Positions 44,067-52,724 of a stretch of 64,000 nucleotides of DNA are shown here, one piece after another. Source of the stretch: Candidatus Babelota bacterium (GTDB taxonomy: Bacteria; Babelota; Babeliae; Babelales; Vermiphilaceae); contig JAJCZD010000011.1 of the NCBI GenBank assembly GCA_029262615.1, positions 31,137 through 95,136 on the forward strand, given 5' to 3'. The notes under the pieces are model-generated. The model was not told the DNA's origin, searched no databases, and was given only the letters and a program-made list of their open reading frames with translations. Within the stretch, counting starts at the first letter, position 1, and every line of letters begins with the position of its first letter. Position numbers and translations under genes: made by a program.

Positions 44067-46043
44067 TTAGAATGTGTCATTACAAATTGGGCATTGAACC
44101 AAACTTGTCATGCAGTCTTTACACACCGAATGACCACAATGTTCTGCAAAACTAAAATCATTTACTGATTGTACTTCAAAACAAATTGGACATTCTAGAT
44201 TACCATTAAGCAAATATGCTTTAATTGCGCGGGCAATCAGATCATCTTCTTGCGCATCTGCAATGTAAATTTTTGCAATCTCATCATTGTACACGCTTGG
44301 TTTATCGTGCCCAAGAATGTAGTTTGCCATTTCAAGATCTTTCTTGAAAATTGCATAACCCAAATCAGTCATTCCTTGTTGTCGTGCATCTTGTTTGAGC
44401 TGAGCAATTCTTTGTGCTCTTGAGGGTGCGTTTTGCAATTCTATAATTGGTGGAGCAGATGGTGCAATATTGTGTGCGGGGCCATTTGCTTGCACTTGCT
44501 CTTGCATCAATTGTGCAAACTGATCAGAATCACACAAAGGACATCTATCTAGTCCTGCAGTAAGAATATCTTGCGGAATTGCTTGCAGGCAACATGGTGT
44601 AATAGCAGTTACTACTGGTTGCGCCGGTTGCTGTACTTGTGCGTGCGGGTTTTGTGCTTGTACTAACTGTGCAAAATCCTGGGAGCCACATGCAGGGCAT
44701 ATTGCAGCCTGCATTTGCTCTTGTTGAATTAGGGCAAAACAACATGGTGCAGGAACGCGTTCTGCTGGCGTTGGGAATAACGCTTGTTGGTTGTTGTTTT
44801 CCAACTCAGGATATTGTTGTGCGATAGTTCCAACGAGAGCAGGAAATGCAGCATTATCAAGCAATCCTGGAAAGCGCATCAATAGAGTATGCGCTTTGAG
44901 TACAAACTGTTTTTTAGCGCTATCATCCATAATTTGATGAGCAATAATATCTGCAAATGGCTGAGTTGAAATACACAGTGCAGCTTTTTGTGCTAAGCCA
45001 TTATTATCAGTTGCTATGGCTTGATGCATAATCTCAACAATCATATTCAACACAAAACCGGCTTGATCATTCACTGATTGACCAGCTTGAGTACCCACTA
45101 TGTTTTTATAGTGACCAAGAAGAGTTTCAATTATATCCATTGAGCTAACTGGATCATTATTAGTGTAGAGCTTGTTATATGCATCTTGCAGTAAGTTTGG
45201 TAATTGCTGTGCAATCAATTGTTGTCCACAGGTGCTTATACTCTTTGGATTCATTTTCAGTAATTGGACGAATGATGTTTTGATTTGCTCAAGATCGGTT
45301 TTGAATTCGTCTGGTACAATTATCGCTTTTTTTGATGAATCAAGAGTAAATAGAGTAACGTGTTTGTTTCTCACGTTTACTACAAATGCTCTCCAGTGAC
45401 CATATGCTTGCCGAACCTCAACACCATTTTCATGTTCAATAATCTGTGGTGCCATGTTACCAAGAATAAATACAACCGTTTTTTTTGTGCCATTTAGAAT
45501 TGCATGTTGAATGTCAGTTAGTACTTTTGCAACATGCGGTACATAAACCAATGGGTCAGTCCATGCATTAAAATCATTGTTGGCAATGTTTTGAGCAAAT
45601 GTACTTATGGTTGGAATTACCACAAAATCACTCTCTGCAACACCTTTGTCTTGTGCGCGCAAGGCATATACTTGACCATCGTCAATATCATTGTCTTGGT
45701 TCAAATGATGGCGCCATGCAGATAATTGGTAAGCAGTTTGCTCTGGGTTTTGTAGTAAATAGCCAAAAAGCCCTCTTTTGGTTATTGTACCATTCAGGTA
45801 TTGATAAACCCATTTACCATTTTTATAGGCATCAAAGCCACAGGTTGGCATATTCTGCTTGCTAACCTTATCAGACCAGTTACGTATACCTGCACTATCG
45901 ATTGCATTATTGATAACCCTTTGGTTACCTATGAGATACAGTATCCCATTGTACAATCGATTATAGCCATCGGCAATAATGTTTGCCTGTAATTGGCATG
46001 CACCCAACAATAGGCTGCATAAGATGAGTTTTCTTACTTTCAT
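44067..46043 (-). CDS. Exported effector-like protein: Cys-protease-like domain plus C-terminal RING finger
   Basis: 658 residues with a signal peptide (KLILCSLLLGACQLQA). Residues 65-240 hold MPTCGFDA (Cys68), YGHWRAFVV (His216) and LFTLDSS (Asp235), the spacing of a papain/ubiquitin-protease-like triad. Two zinc-knuckle-like repeats follow (PCCFALI...ICPACGSQDFAQL and PCCLQAI...RCPLCDSDQFAQL). A Pro/Gln-rich linker leads to a canonical C3HC4 RING at 618-654 (C-x2-C-x14-C-x-H-x2-C-x2-C-x6-C-x2-C). RING fingers recruit E2 enzymes in eukaryotic ubiquitin ligases; bacteria have no classical ubiquitin system, so a host target is implied. The protease-like assignment is my inference from three motifs. 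Confidence 0.75.
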   Translation of the reverse strand: MKVRKLILCSLLLGACQLQANIIADGYNRLYNGILYLIGNQRVINNAIDSAGIRNWSDKVSKQNMPTCGFDAYKNGKWVYQYLNGTITKRGLFGYLLQNPEQTAYQLSAWRHHLNQDNDIDDGQVYALRAQDKGVAESDFVVIPTISTFAQNIANNDFNAWTDPLVYVPHVAKVLTDIQHAILNGTKKTVVFILGNMAPQIIEHENGVEVRQAYGHWRAFVVNVRNKHVTLFTLDSSKKAIIVPDEFKTDLEQIKTSFVQLLKMNPKSISTCGQQLIAQQLPNLLQDAYNKLYTNNDPVSSMDIIETLLGHYKNIVGTQAGQSVNDQAGFVLNMIVEIMHQAIATDNNGLAQKAALCISTQPFADIIAHQIMDDSAKKQFVLKAHTLLMRFPGLLDNAAFPALVGTIAQQYPELENNNQQALFPTPAERVPAPCCFALIQQEQMQAAICPACGSQDFAQLVQAQNPHAQVQQPAQPVVTAITPCCLQAIPQDILTAGLDRCPLCDSDQFAQLMQEQVQANGPAHNIAPSAPPIIELQNAPSRAQRIAQLKQDARQQGMTDLGYAIFKKDLEMANYILGHDKPSVYNDEIAKIYIADAQEDDLIARAIKAYLLNGNLECPICFEVQSVNDFSFAEHCGHSVCKDCMTSLVQCPICNDTF

Positions 46044-46149
46044 GATTAACCTCCATGTTCAGTAATACCTCGTATTAACGTTTATTACTGTATCATGAAA
46101 GCAAAAGTGAGCAAAAGGGCCCAAAAATACTATTTGAATTTAGCCTTGT

Positions 46150-48372
46150 TTAGTCTTCTAATTGGCTTAATGCATTTATAATTTTTTCTTTAGTGGCATT
46201 GTCCTGAATATTGTTTATCAATGTACGTAAGATGTCGCTAAATCGTGTAACATAATTTTGTTTAAAGATATAATTACTAATCAAGTTATTAGTAATTATG
46301 CTTTGTTGTATATTTTGCCAAGCCTCTTTAAATTGTTGTTTTTGCATTTGTTCCTGCAGAGTTTCAAGAGTAGCTTCAGCGACATATGCAATTTTTAAAT
46401 GATTGGGTTGCATTTTAAGAGCGTGCGCTAAATTGTTTAAAACCTGTTGTGCAGGTTGATTTATATTAATTTTTGTTTTTCCAGAGGCTTCTAGAGAAAA
46501 ATTAATTAATCTACCTATTTCATTACGATATTTTTGTATAAATTGAGCATTATTCCATAACTCATTTTCTTCTGCTTTGGCTATCAGATTTGCTAATACA
46601 TAGAGGACCAGCTCCAACTTACCAACCCGGTTTTTGGCTTCAGCAATAGTTAAAAGAGGACCTATTTCAATTTCCATAAGCATCTCATTGGGGGACATGT
46701 TCAAAATTCTTATTAGTCTATCTATTAGGCCTATAGTTTTATATATTTTCGGATTCCCCATCGAATCAGCTACATAAAAAATTATGTTACCTGGACTTTG
46801 TTTATCTACTACAACAGAAATCCAGTGTCCTCCGATACCAGTCTTTTCTTTAACGCTCATTGTTCCAATAGTAAAACCATATTTTGCTTGGGAGGCTGTC
46901 TGAAGAGTTTGAATTGCTTTTATTATTTTTTTAATTCTATCTTCAGAGTATTCTTCCGGGGAAAATTTATCTAGGTTGGGAATGACGATAAATTTATCCT
47001 GTTCAATCTTTACCAGTGGAACAATCCTAATTATTTCATCATCAGTAACATACGTAGTTTTTAAATTACATTGCTCAAGAGCATTTTTTATAAGTTTTAA
47101 TTTTGCACTTCTTTTAGCAGAGGTTTTAATAACTAGTGGTCCACCAGGTTTTTGTTTTAATATTTCTGCAGTATTTAACAATGCTTCGAGTCCACAATCT
47201 GCGTCTGCTTGTTTGGGTACCCTGTAATAAAGATATTGGGTTGGTTGAAATTTTCTATGAGTAGTGGGTCTTGCTGCAGGTGCTTCTGTTCGAGCTTCGA
47301 AAATTTCCTGCAATTGTGCTAATTCTGGTGCAGCTTCTTTAATTTCACTTATGAGATCGTCCTCAGGTATATTAAATGCCTGAGCCAATTCTTTTGCTTC
47401 TTGTATATAATCTCTTATTATTGCTGGGCTAAATTTACTTGTTAAAGCACTTTTTATCGCTTCTATTTTTTCTTGTATTTCTTGTGGAAGTTCTGCTTTT
47501 TTTTCTTTACCTTTTTCTTTTCTACGTTGTATTATAGCGGCTTTTCTAGCTTCTTCTTCAGCAATTCTTTGTTTTTCGTCTTCTTGTAGTAAGCCCACTT
47601 CTTTTGCATCTGGATCAGTTACTTCTGGTTCTTCTTTTTCTTCTTCTGTCAGAGTAACCTGAGGCGGCGTTACTGTTGGAGAAGATCGAATATAATCCAA
47701 AAACGAAACCCACAAACCCGGTGAGGTTGGTGCTGGTTCTGTTGTTGCAGGAGTTGGTACGGTAGGAGTTATTTTTGTTTTTTTAACTTTTTCTTTTGCT
47801 TTTTTTTCATCCGCGAGCCTTTTTTCTTCTGCTTCTAGTTTAGCTCTTTCTTCCGCGAATCTTTTTTCTTCTGCTGCAGTGGCTAGGGCTAGCTTTTTTC
47901 TTTCTTGTTCTTTTATTTCTGCCGCTTTTCTTGCTGCTTCTTCAGCTGCTATTCGTTTTCCTCTTTCTTCAGTGAGCTTTTTCTGTTGTACTTGAGCAGG
48001 AGTTGGTATGGGAGGAGTTGCTTGTGGGGCCTGAAGATTACGAAGATAGTTTGCAATTGTTGCTTTGTTTGTATCAAGGGCAATATCTAAAGCATTTTTG
48101 CCTTGTTTATTAGTGATCGTTGTATTTACCCCAGCCCTTATTAAGGCTTGCACAGTTCTTAAATCTCCCTTGATAACAGCTGCAATTAAAGCAGTATTGC
48201 CAGTTGCTGGGTCTTTATAATTTAAATCGGTCACTTGGCGAATATAAATCGGTATTAACGATGTTGCTCCTCGGGATATTGCAAAAATAAGCGCTTTATT
48301 GTTCTTATCTGGGGCATCCATCGCGTGTGCTGCTCCAAAAACAAGCAGTAATGCTATAATTAATTTTTTCAT
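46150..48372 (-). CDS. Exported ankyrin / coiled-coil / Cys-protease-like effector
   Basis: 740 residues from ATG 48372 (AAGG upstream; the longer frame is an artefact). It has a signal peptide (KLIIALLLVFGAAHAM). Ankyrin repeats lie at about residues 22-110 (GNTALIAAVIKGDLRTVQALIRAG; KQGKNALDIALD). A long Lys/Glu/Ala-rich coiled coil spans about 125-200, with a second charged segment at about 255-310. A putative protease domain shows DADCGLEALLN (Cys393), GGHWISVVV (His516) and YVADSMG (Asp536). The order and H-to-D spacing match the neighbouring RING protein. The C-terminal 180 residues are helical. A deubiquitinase-like role is a reasonable hypothesis, not a demonstrated one. Confidence 0.72.
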   Translation of the reverse strand: MKKLIIALLLVFGAAHAMDAPDKNNKALIFAISRGATSLIPIYIRQVTDLNYKDPATGNTALIAAVIKGDLRTVQALIRAGVNTTITNKQGKNALDIALDTNKATIANYLRNLQAPQATPPIPTPAQVQQKKLTEERGKRIAAEEAARKAAEIKEQERKKLALATAAEEKRFAEERAKLEAEEKRLADEKKAKEKVKKTKITPTVPTPATTEPAPTSPGLWVSFLDYIRSSPTVTPPQVTLTEEEKEEPEVTDPDAKEVGLLQEDEKQRIAEEEARKAAIIQRRKEKGKEKKAELPQEIQEKIEAIKSALTSKFSPAIIRDYIQEAKELAQAFNIPEDDLISEIKEAAPELAQLQEIFEARTEAPAARPTTHRKFQPTQYLYYRVPKQADADCGLEALLNTAEILKQKPGGPLVIKTSAKRSAKLKLIKNALEQCNLKTTYVTDDEIIRIVPLVKIEQDKFIVIPNLDKFSPEEYSEDRIKKIIKAIQTLQTASQAKYGFTIGTMSVKEKTGIGGHWISVVVDKQSPGNIIFYVADSMGNPKIYKTIGLIDRLIRILNMSPNEMLMEIEIGPLLTIAEAKNRVGKLELVLYVLANLIAKAEENELWNNAQFIQKYRNEIGRLINFSLEASGKTKININQPAQQVLNNLAHALKMQPNHLKIAYVAEATLETLQEQMQKQQFKEAWQNIQQSIITNNLISNYIFKQNYVTRFSDILRTLINNIQDNATKEKIINALSQLED

Positions 48373-48555
48373 TTTTTTACCTTCTATATTATTAATTTCT
48401 ATTACTAATTTTATCAGAATAGGGTTGTAAGTTACAACAAAAACAGGTGAAATGCTTAAAATCTTGATTGAAAATGACAATAGGAGGGTATTTGTATCCA
48501 TAGGAAATCTTTTGCAAGCTTGTTAGACTAAAGGGAAAACTTCAGGAGGATGGTA

Positions 48556-49245
48556 ATGAAACAACTTTTTCTTGGTAATGCACTGTGGCAGTTGATAGTG
48601 CAGTCTGATATCATCAGCAAATCAGTATTAGTGATCTTATGTATATTATCTGTATTGTGTTGGTCTATCTTTTTGTATAAGTGGTTAGTGGTGCGCATGA
48701 AAAAACGTACCATGAAAAAGGCCCTTACACGCATCACTACGGTTAATACTATCGAAGAGCTAAAAGGGATGGCCACTGTGGTTCATGGGTCACTGCCCGG
48801 ATATTTTTTAGGGTGCAACTTATCCTTAGTATCTTCGCAACTAGAGGTTAATCGTCAATCTGTACCAGTTATCTCTCTTGGCCAGTGGGATATGATGCAA
48901 GATAGTGTTATACATGCGGTGGATAACCAAATTAGAAAAGAAGAATCATATCTATCGGTTATCATAACTTCAGCTGCTGTAGCGCCCCTGCTGGGTTTGT
49001 TTGGAACAGTTTGGGGATTAGTTCATGCATTTATTCGTATATCACAAGAAAATTCGGCTGATATTGCAACTGTTGCACCGGGTATTGCAGAGGCATTAAT
49101 TACGACACTAGCAGGATTAATAGTTGCTATTCCTGCTGTTATGATGGCGGGTTTTCTACAGCAGCAAATTCACCAATTAGAAGGATTATTTTGCCGTTTT
49201 ATTAATAAGACAAACATGATTATCCAACGTCAATTAGTTCGTTAA
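48556..49245 (+). CDS. tolQ: TolQ/ExbB-type proton channel protein
   Basis: 229 residues from ATG 48556, 6 nt after a perfect AGGAGG; an ATG at 48550 is too close to it. Three transmembrane helices are seen: an N-terminal one (SVLVILCILSVLCWSIFLY) and the paired helices in the conserved MotA/TolQ/ExbB block (AAVAPLLGLFGTVWGLVHAF and the GIAEALITTLAGLIVAIPAV stretch). With the TolR-like protein 8 nt downstream it forms a proton-driven inner-membrane motor. TolA, TolB and Pal are not in the window, so ExbB/ExbD remains possible; a double-membrane envelope is implied either way. Confidence 0.88.
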   Translation: MKQLFLGNALWQLIVQSDIISKSVLVILCILSVLCWSIFLYKWLVVRMKKRTMKKALTRITTVNTIEELKGMATVVHGSLPGYFLGCNLSLVSSQLEVNRQSVPVISLGQWDMMQDSVIHAVDNQIRKEESYLSVIITSAAVAPLLGLFGTVWGLVHAFIRISQENSADIATVAPGIAEALITTLAGLIVAIPAVMMAGFLQQQIHQLEGLFCRFINKTNMIIQRQLVR

Positions 49246-49253
49246 GGAGTCTC

Positions 49254-49688
49254 ATGGGATTTTTTAAGAAAAGAAAGCGGCTCAATCCTCATAAAAACAC
49301 TATAGACGTGTCTTTAACGCCATTAATTGATACCGCTCTGACCTTATTAATAATTTTTATGATTACCTCACCGATGATGAATAATGCTATAAAAGTTAAC
49401 TTGCCACAGGGACTAACCAAAGAAGATGGCGGTGGCAACCCGCAATTAGTGCTTTATGTTGAGCAAAACGATACGATTTTTTTTAATGATAAACCAATTG
49501 CCATAGACCAAATCGTTTCGGCATTGTCTGGTCAAGAGCAAAAACAAGATATGGTTTATGTGAAGGCTGATCAAAAGGTTTCTTACGGCAGGGTGATTGA
49601 AATAGTAGATATGCTCAAAACTGCTATAACCAACAATCAATTGCCGGGCATTACGAGCGTAGCCCTAGCTACAAAGAAAGTTGCATGA
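49254..49688 (+). CDS. tolR: TolR/ExbD-type motor protein
   Basis: 144 residues with one N-terminal transmembrane helix carrying the conserved Asp (SLTPLIDTALTLLIIFMI) and a periplasmic domain (VYVKADQKVSYGRVIEIVDMLKTA). AAGGAGT precedes the ATG, 8 nt after tolQ. This Asp in the membrane helix is the proton-responsive residue of the family. Confidence 0.88.
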   Translation: MGFFKKRKRLNPHKNTIDVSLTPLIDTALTLLIIFMITSPMMNNAIKVNLPQGLTKEDGGGNPQLVLYVEQNDTIFFNDKPIAIDQIVSALSGQEQKQDMVYVKADQKVSYGRVIEIVDMLKTAITNNQLPGITSVALATKKVA

Positions 49689-49697
49689 AGCAGACCC

Positions 49698-49790
49698 ATT
49701 CGACTCTCTCACTAGGTTCGGTCACTCAGGGCGAACGGAAAATTTAAATCCGTTTGTGGTGAGTGAGAGTTTGTAAAACTCGAGTCGAAT
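49698..49790. repeat. Long palindromic intergenic repeat
   Basis: Imperfect inverted repeat: ATTCGACT with AGTCGAAT at the ends, CTCTCAC with GTGAGAG-like inner arms, and AACGGA with TCCGTT around an AT-rich centre. It contains TCACTCAGGGCGAACGGA, whose reverse complement recurs near 52547 and, in variant form, 52605. It could act as a terminator for tolQR or be a REP/MITE-like element. Confidence 0.6.
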
Positions 49791-49947
49791 CCATAAGTTC
49801 TTAAGTGCCATTTAGCAAATTTATTGCAGCAATTGCACTCCTAGCCTATAATATATATACTTATTTACTAATGAATTTGTATTTTTACCCAAATGTTTAT
49901 ATCCTATTAGTAATAAGCCTCCTTGGGGTAGCAAGGTTGGTAAACTG

Positions 49948-49953
49948 TATAAT
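49948..49953 (+). promoter_or_regulatory. Possible -10 element just upstream of ftsH
   Basis: TATAAT at 49948-49953, with a weak TTGGGG 19 nt upstream (49923-49928). If used, the ftsH leader would be only about 10-15 nt. Confidence 0.3.
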
Positions 49954-49973
49954 TGCAAGAATGGATGACACCT

Positions 49974-51800
49974 ATGAAAAAATTTATGAAAAATCCCTTT
50001 AATAATACGCGCAGCTTTATCTTTATTGCTGTTGCCATGCTTACTTCTTTATTATTACTCAATGTTTTAACGCAAATAACCCGAGACGTAAAAAATTTTT
50101 CTTATACAGAATTTATCCAAAAAGTACGATCTGAGAAAATTAAATCCGTACGTATTAGTGACAAAATGGTCTACGGGCAACTGAAAGATGGTGCTCGTTT
50201 TGAAACCATTATTGGTAGCTTCTCTCCCGCACTAGAAAAAGAATTAGATGCGCATAAAGTTGATATTCAACATTATGATACGACTAACCAAATGAACTTT
50301 TCTTATATCATGTTCCTAGCCTTTTTGTTCCTTGGAGTGAGTGGTGCCGTTTGGTTTTTCTTTCGGCGTAACCGTTCTGGGACCAAAGGTGGCGGCGCAC
50401 CAGGTATCTTTACCATGGGCAAAAGCCGTGCAAAACTCTTTTTACCCTCAGCAATAAAAGTTAATTTTGATTCTGTTGCTGGCGTACATGGGGCAAAGGA
50501 AGAGTTACGGGACATTGTAGAATTTTTAAAAGATCCAGAAAAATATCGTCGCCTGGGAGCGAAAGTTCCAAAAGGCCTTTTATTGATTGGTGAACCAGGT
50601 AACGGTAAAACCTTATTGGCGCGTGCCGTTGCTGGTGAGGCCAGTTGCCCATTCTTTAGTGTTCCGGGGTCAGACTTTATTGAAGTTTTTGTCGGTGTTG
50701 GTGCAGCGCGAGTTCGTGATTTATTTGCACAAGCGCGTAAAAAGGCGCCATGTATCATCTTTATTGACGAGATTGATGCAATTGGTCGTCAACGTGGTGT
50801 TGGTATGGGTGGTGGTCATGATGAGCGTGAGCAAACACTCAACCAATTGTTAACCGAGATGGATGGCTTTCAAACAGCCGATGAGCCTATCATTATTATT
50901 GGTGCAACAAATATGGCAGAAGTGCTGGATAAAGCGTTGTTGCGACCAGGTCGATTTGATAGGAAAGTTTTTGTTCCATATCCAGATTTAACGTCTCGTG
51001 AGGCGATTTTAGAAATTCATGCCAAAAACGTAAAGATCTCTGATAAGGTTGATATGTATAAAATTGCTCGCGGTACTCCTGGATTTTCTGGAGCAGACTT
51101 GGCAAACTTAATTAACGAAGCAGCATTGAATGCAACAAAGGACCAAAATAAAGAAGAAATTGTTATTGAAGATTTTGAAGAAGCACGTGACAAAATCACC
51201 ATGGGTAAAAAGCATAAGTCAAAAATGCTTTCTGAGAAAGAGCGTGAAATTTGCGCCTATCATGAGGCTGGCCATACATTGGCTTTGTTGCTACAACCAA
51301 AACATACCGAGCCATTGCATAAGGTAACTATTATTCCTCGTGGATCAGCGTTAGGTGTAACCCATTGGTTGCCTGAGCGTGATAAGTACACTGGTTCTAA
51401 AGAAGATATGTTGGCATTTATTCGCACCTGCATGGGTGGCCGTGCTGCAGAAGAATTGATATTTAACATCCGTGAAAAAGGAGCACACAGCGATTTTGAT
51501 AAAGCAACAAAAACTGCTATCCAAATGGTGTGTTTTTATGGCATGACCGACGAACTTGGTCCCGTTGTGTATAACCCAAATGGCTCCTTTAAATATTCTC
51601 AAAAAACTGCTGAGCGTATTGATGATACCATCAAAAAAATTCTTGAAACATGTTTGCAAGAAACTATCAAGATGTTGAAAGAAAACAAAGATAAGTTAGA
51701 TACATTAGCAAAAGCGTTGCTGGATAAAGAAACCATGCATGCTGAAGAAATTTACGAATTACTTGGGATTGAACCAAGGTCAATACATAAATTCGCATAA
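49974..51800 (+). CDS. ftsH: ATP-dependent zinc metalloprotease FtsH
   Basis: Membrane AAA+ protease for quality control of membrane and regulatory proteins. The start at ATG 49974 has AATGGA 8 nt upstream; in-frame ATG 49965 and TTG 49953 are alternatives. The roughly 609-residue protein has two transmembrane helices around a periplasmic domain ([40 protein letters not shown]). It also has Walker A GEPGNGKT, Walker [12 protein letters not shown], the SRH region [20 protein letters not shown] and the zinc site HEAGH. Confidence 0.95.
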   Translation: MKKFMKNPFNNTRSFIFIAVAMLTSLLLLNVLTQITRDVKNFSYTEFIQKVRSEKIKSVRISDKMVYGQLKDGARFETIIGSFSPALEKELDAHKVDIQHYDTTNQMNFSYIMFLAFLFLGVSGAVWFFFRRNRSGTKGGGAPGIFTMGKSRAKLFLPSAIKVNFDSVAGVHGAKEELRDIVEFLKDPEKYRRLGAKVPKGLLLIGEPGNGKTLLARAVAGEASCPFFSVPGSDFIEVFVGVGAARVRDLFAQARKKAPCIIFIDEIDAIGRQRGVGMGGGHDEREQTLNQLLTEMDGFQTADEPIIIIGATNMAEVLDKALLRPGRFDRKVFVPYPDLTSREAILEIHAKNVKISDKVDMYKIARGTPGFSGADLANLINEAALNATKDQNKEEIVIEDFEEARDKITMGKKHKSKMLSEKEREICAYHEAGHTLALLLQPKHTEPLHKVTIIPRGSALGVTHWLPERDKYTGSKEDMLAFIRTCMGGRAAEELIFNIREKGAHSDFDKATKTAIQMVCFYGMTDELGPVVYNPNGSFKYSQKTAERIDDTIKKILETCLQETIKMLKENKDKLDTLAKALLDKETMHAEEIYELLGIEPRSIHKFA

Positions 51801-51933
51801 ACCCACAGTTTATGAGCTAGTCTAAAGGGCTATCTCAAACTACTTGAGATTATGAAAAAAGTGTAATAAGTTGCCAAAAGTTGTTGTTTTTGTACAATTA
51901 AAGGTATATCTAGTAGATTTGAAAGAGATTATT

Positions 51934-52143
51934 ATGGCAAGAATATGTGTAGTATGCAAAAAACGTCCACAAGTGGCCAATCTAGTGAGTCACGCTAAAA
52001 ATAGAGTAAAGCGATGGGTTTTCCCCAACGTTCATAAAATGCGCTTTAAGATGGCTAATGATCCATCAGGAAAGGTGCTACAAGATAAAGTATGCACAAA
52101 ATGCGTGAAAGCTGGTAAAATCAAGAAAGTATTTAAGGGATAA
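51934..52143 (+). CDS. rpmB: 50S ribosomal protein L28
   Basis: 69 residues from ATG 51934 (GAAAGAGA upstream), the normal length; the longer frame from 51871 is an artefact. It carries two CxxC pairs (CVVC and CTKC), the zinc-binding form of L28, and the HAKNRVKRWVFPNVHKM block. It is followed 6 nt later by rpsT. Confidence 0.93.
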   Translation: MARICVVCKKRPQVANLVSHAKNRVKRWVFPNVHKMRFKMANDPSGKVLQDKVCTKCVKAGKIKKVFKG

Positions 52144-52149
52144 TGAATT

Positions 52150-52425
52150 ATGGCAAATATTAAATCAGCCAAAAAGAAAGCAAAACAAGATATTAAGCGA
52201 ACAAAAATTAATCTAAATCGTAAAACGTCGGTTAAGTCAGCGATCAAAAAGGTTGTTGAAGCACTGAAATCTGGACAAGATTTAGCTAAAACAAAAGAAT
52301 TGCTCAAAGAGGCTGAATCAAAATTAGCACGCGCAAAAAGCAAAGGCGTTATCCATAAACGTACTGCTTCTCGCAAAGTTTCTCGCTTGGCTAAAAAAGT
52401 AGCTCAAACAGCTACTGCCAAGTAA
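52150..52425 (+). CDS. rpsT: 30S ribosomal protein S20
   Basis: 91 residues, Lys/Ala-rich and all-helical, with the ANIKSAKKKAKQDIKRTKIN start and the GVIHKRTASRKVSRLAKKV end. Both are diagnostic of S20, which binds 16S rRNA. Co-transcribed with rpmB; a hairpin terminator follows. Confidence 0.94.
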   Translation: MANIKSAKKKAKQDIKRTKINLNRKTSVKSAIKKVVEALKSGQDLAKTKELLKEAESKLARAKSKGVIHKRTASRKVSRLAKKVAQTATAK

Positions 52426-52451
52426 AAAAATTCCATTCAGTTGAGTTTCAG

Positions 52452-52477
52452 GGCAGCCCTAAAAAGCTGCCTTTTTT
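52452..52477 (+). terminator. Intrinsic terminator after rpsT
   Basis: GGCAGC (52452-52457) pairs with GCTGCC (52466-52471) around CCTAAAAA and is followed by six T. Confidence 0.88.
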
Positions 52478-52493
52478 ATATCAAAAACTTAAG

Positions 52494-52632
52494 CCATTCG
52501 ACACCTTTCAATCAGTCACTCAGAGACCGAAACGTGAATATTTATATCCGTTCGCCCTGGCACTTCGATGGGGCTTAGTAGTAAACGTTGCGCTCATTCC
52601 CCACTCCGTTCGTCCTGAGCTTGTCGAAGGAT
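52494..52632. repeat. Intergenic repeat cluster related to 49698-49790
   Basis: Contains CCATTCGACA, CAGTCACTCAGAG, TCCGTTCGCCCTGG (52547) and TCCGTTCGTCCTGAGCTTGT (52605), the last continuing into CGAAGG. The motif family is shared, in inverted form, with 49721-49739. The rest of the roughly 250 nt gap before the POZ/WD gene shows no gene; its right end is AT-rich and carries the promoter and GGAGG ribosome binding site of that gene. Confidence 0.6.
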
Positions 52633-52724
52633 GATCTTTTCTATTTGTAACATTCGGCAAGGCTGTTTACTTATTTTTAATTTCATTTATAATTAAGATA
52701 ATAAATATTTATGGAGGTTTCACA

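Noticed and set aside
48556..49688. Flagellar MotA/MotB motor
   Set aside because: The second protein is a short ExbD/TolR type without an OmpA-like peptidoglycan-binding domain, and no flagellar genes are nearby.
49805..50002. 65-codon frame with membrane-like sequence upstream of ftsH
   Set aside because: GTG start without ribosome binding site and overlap with the ftsH start; more likely leader or promoter sequence.
50303..50758. 151-codon minus-strand frame
   Set aside because: Antisense to the conserved FtsH ATPase domain; no independent start signal.
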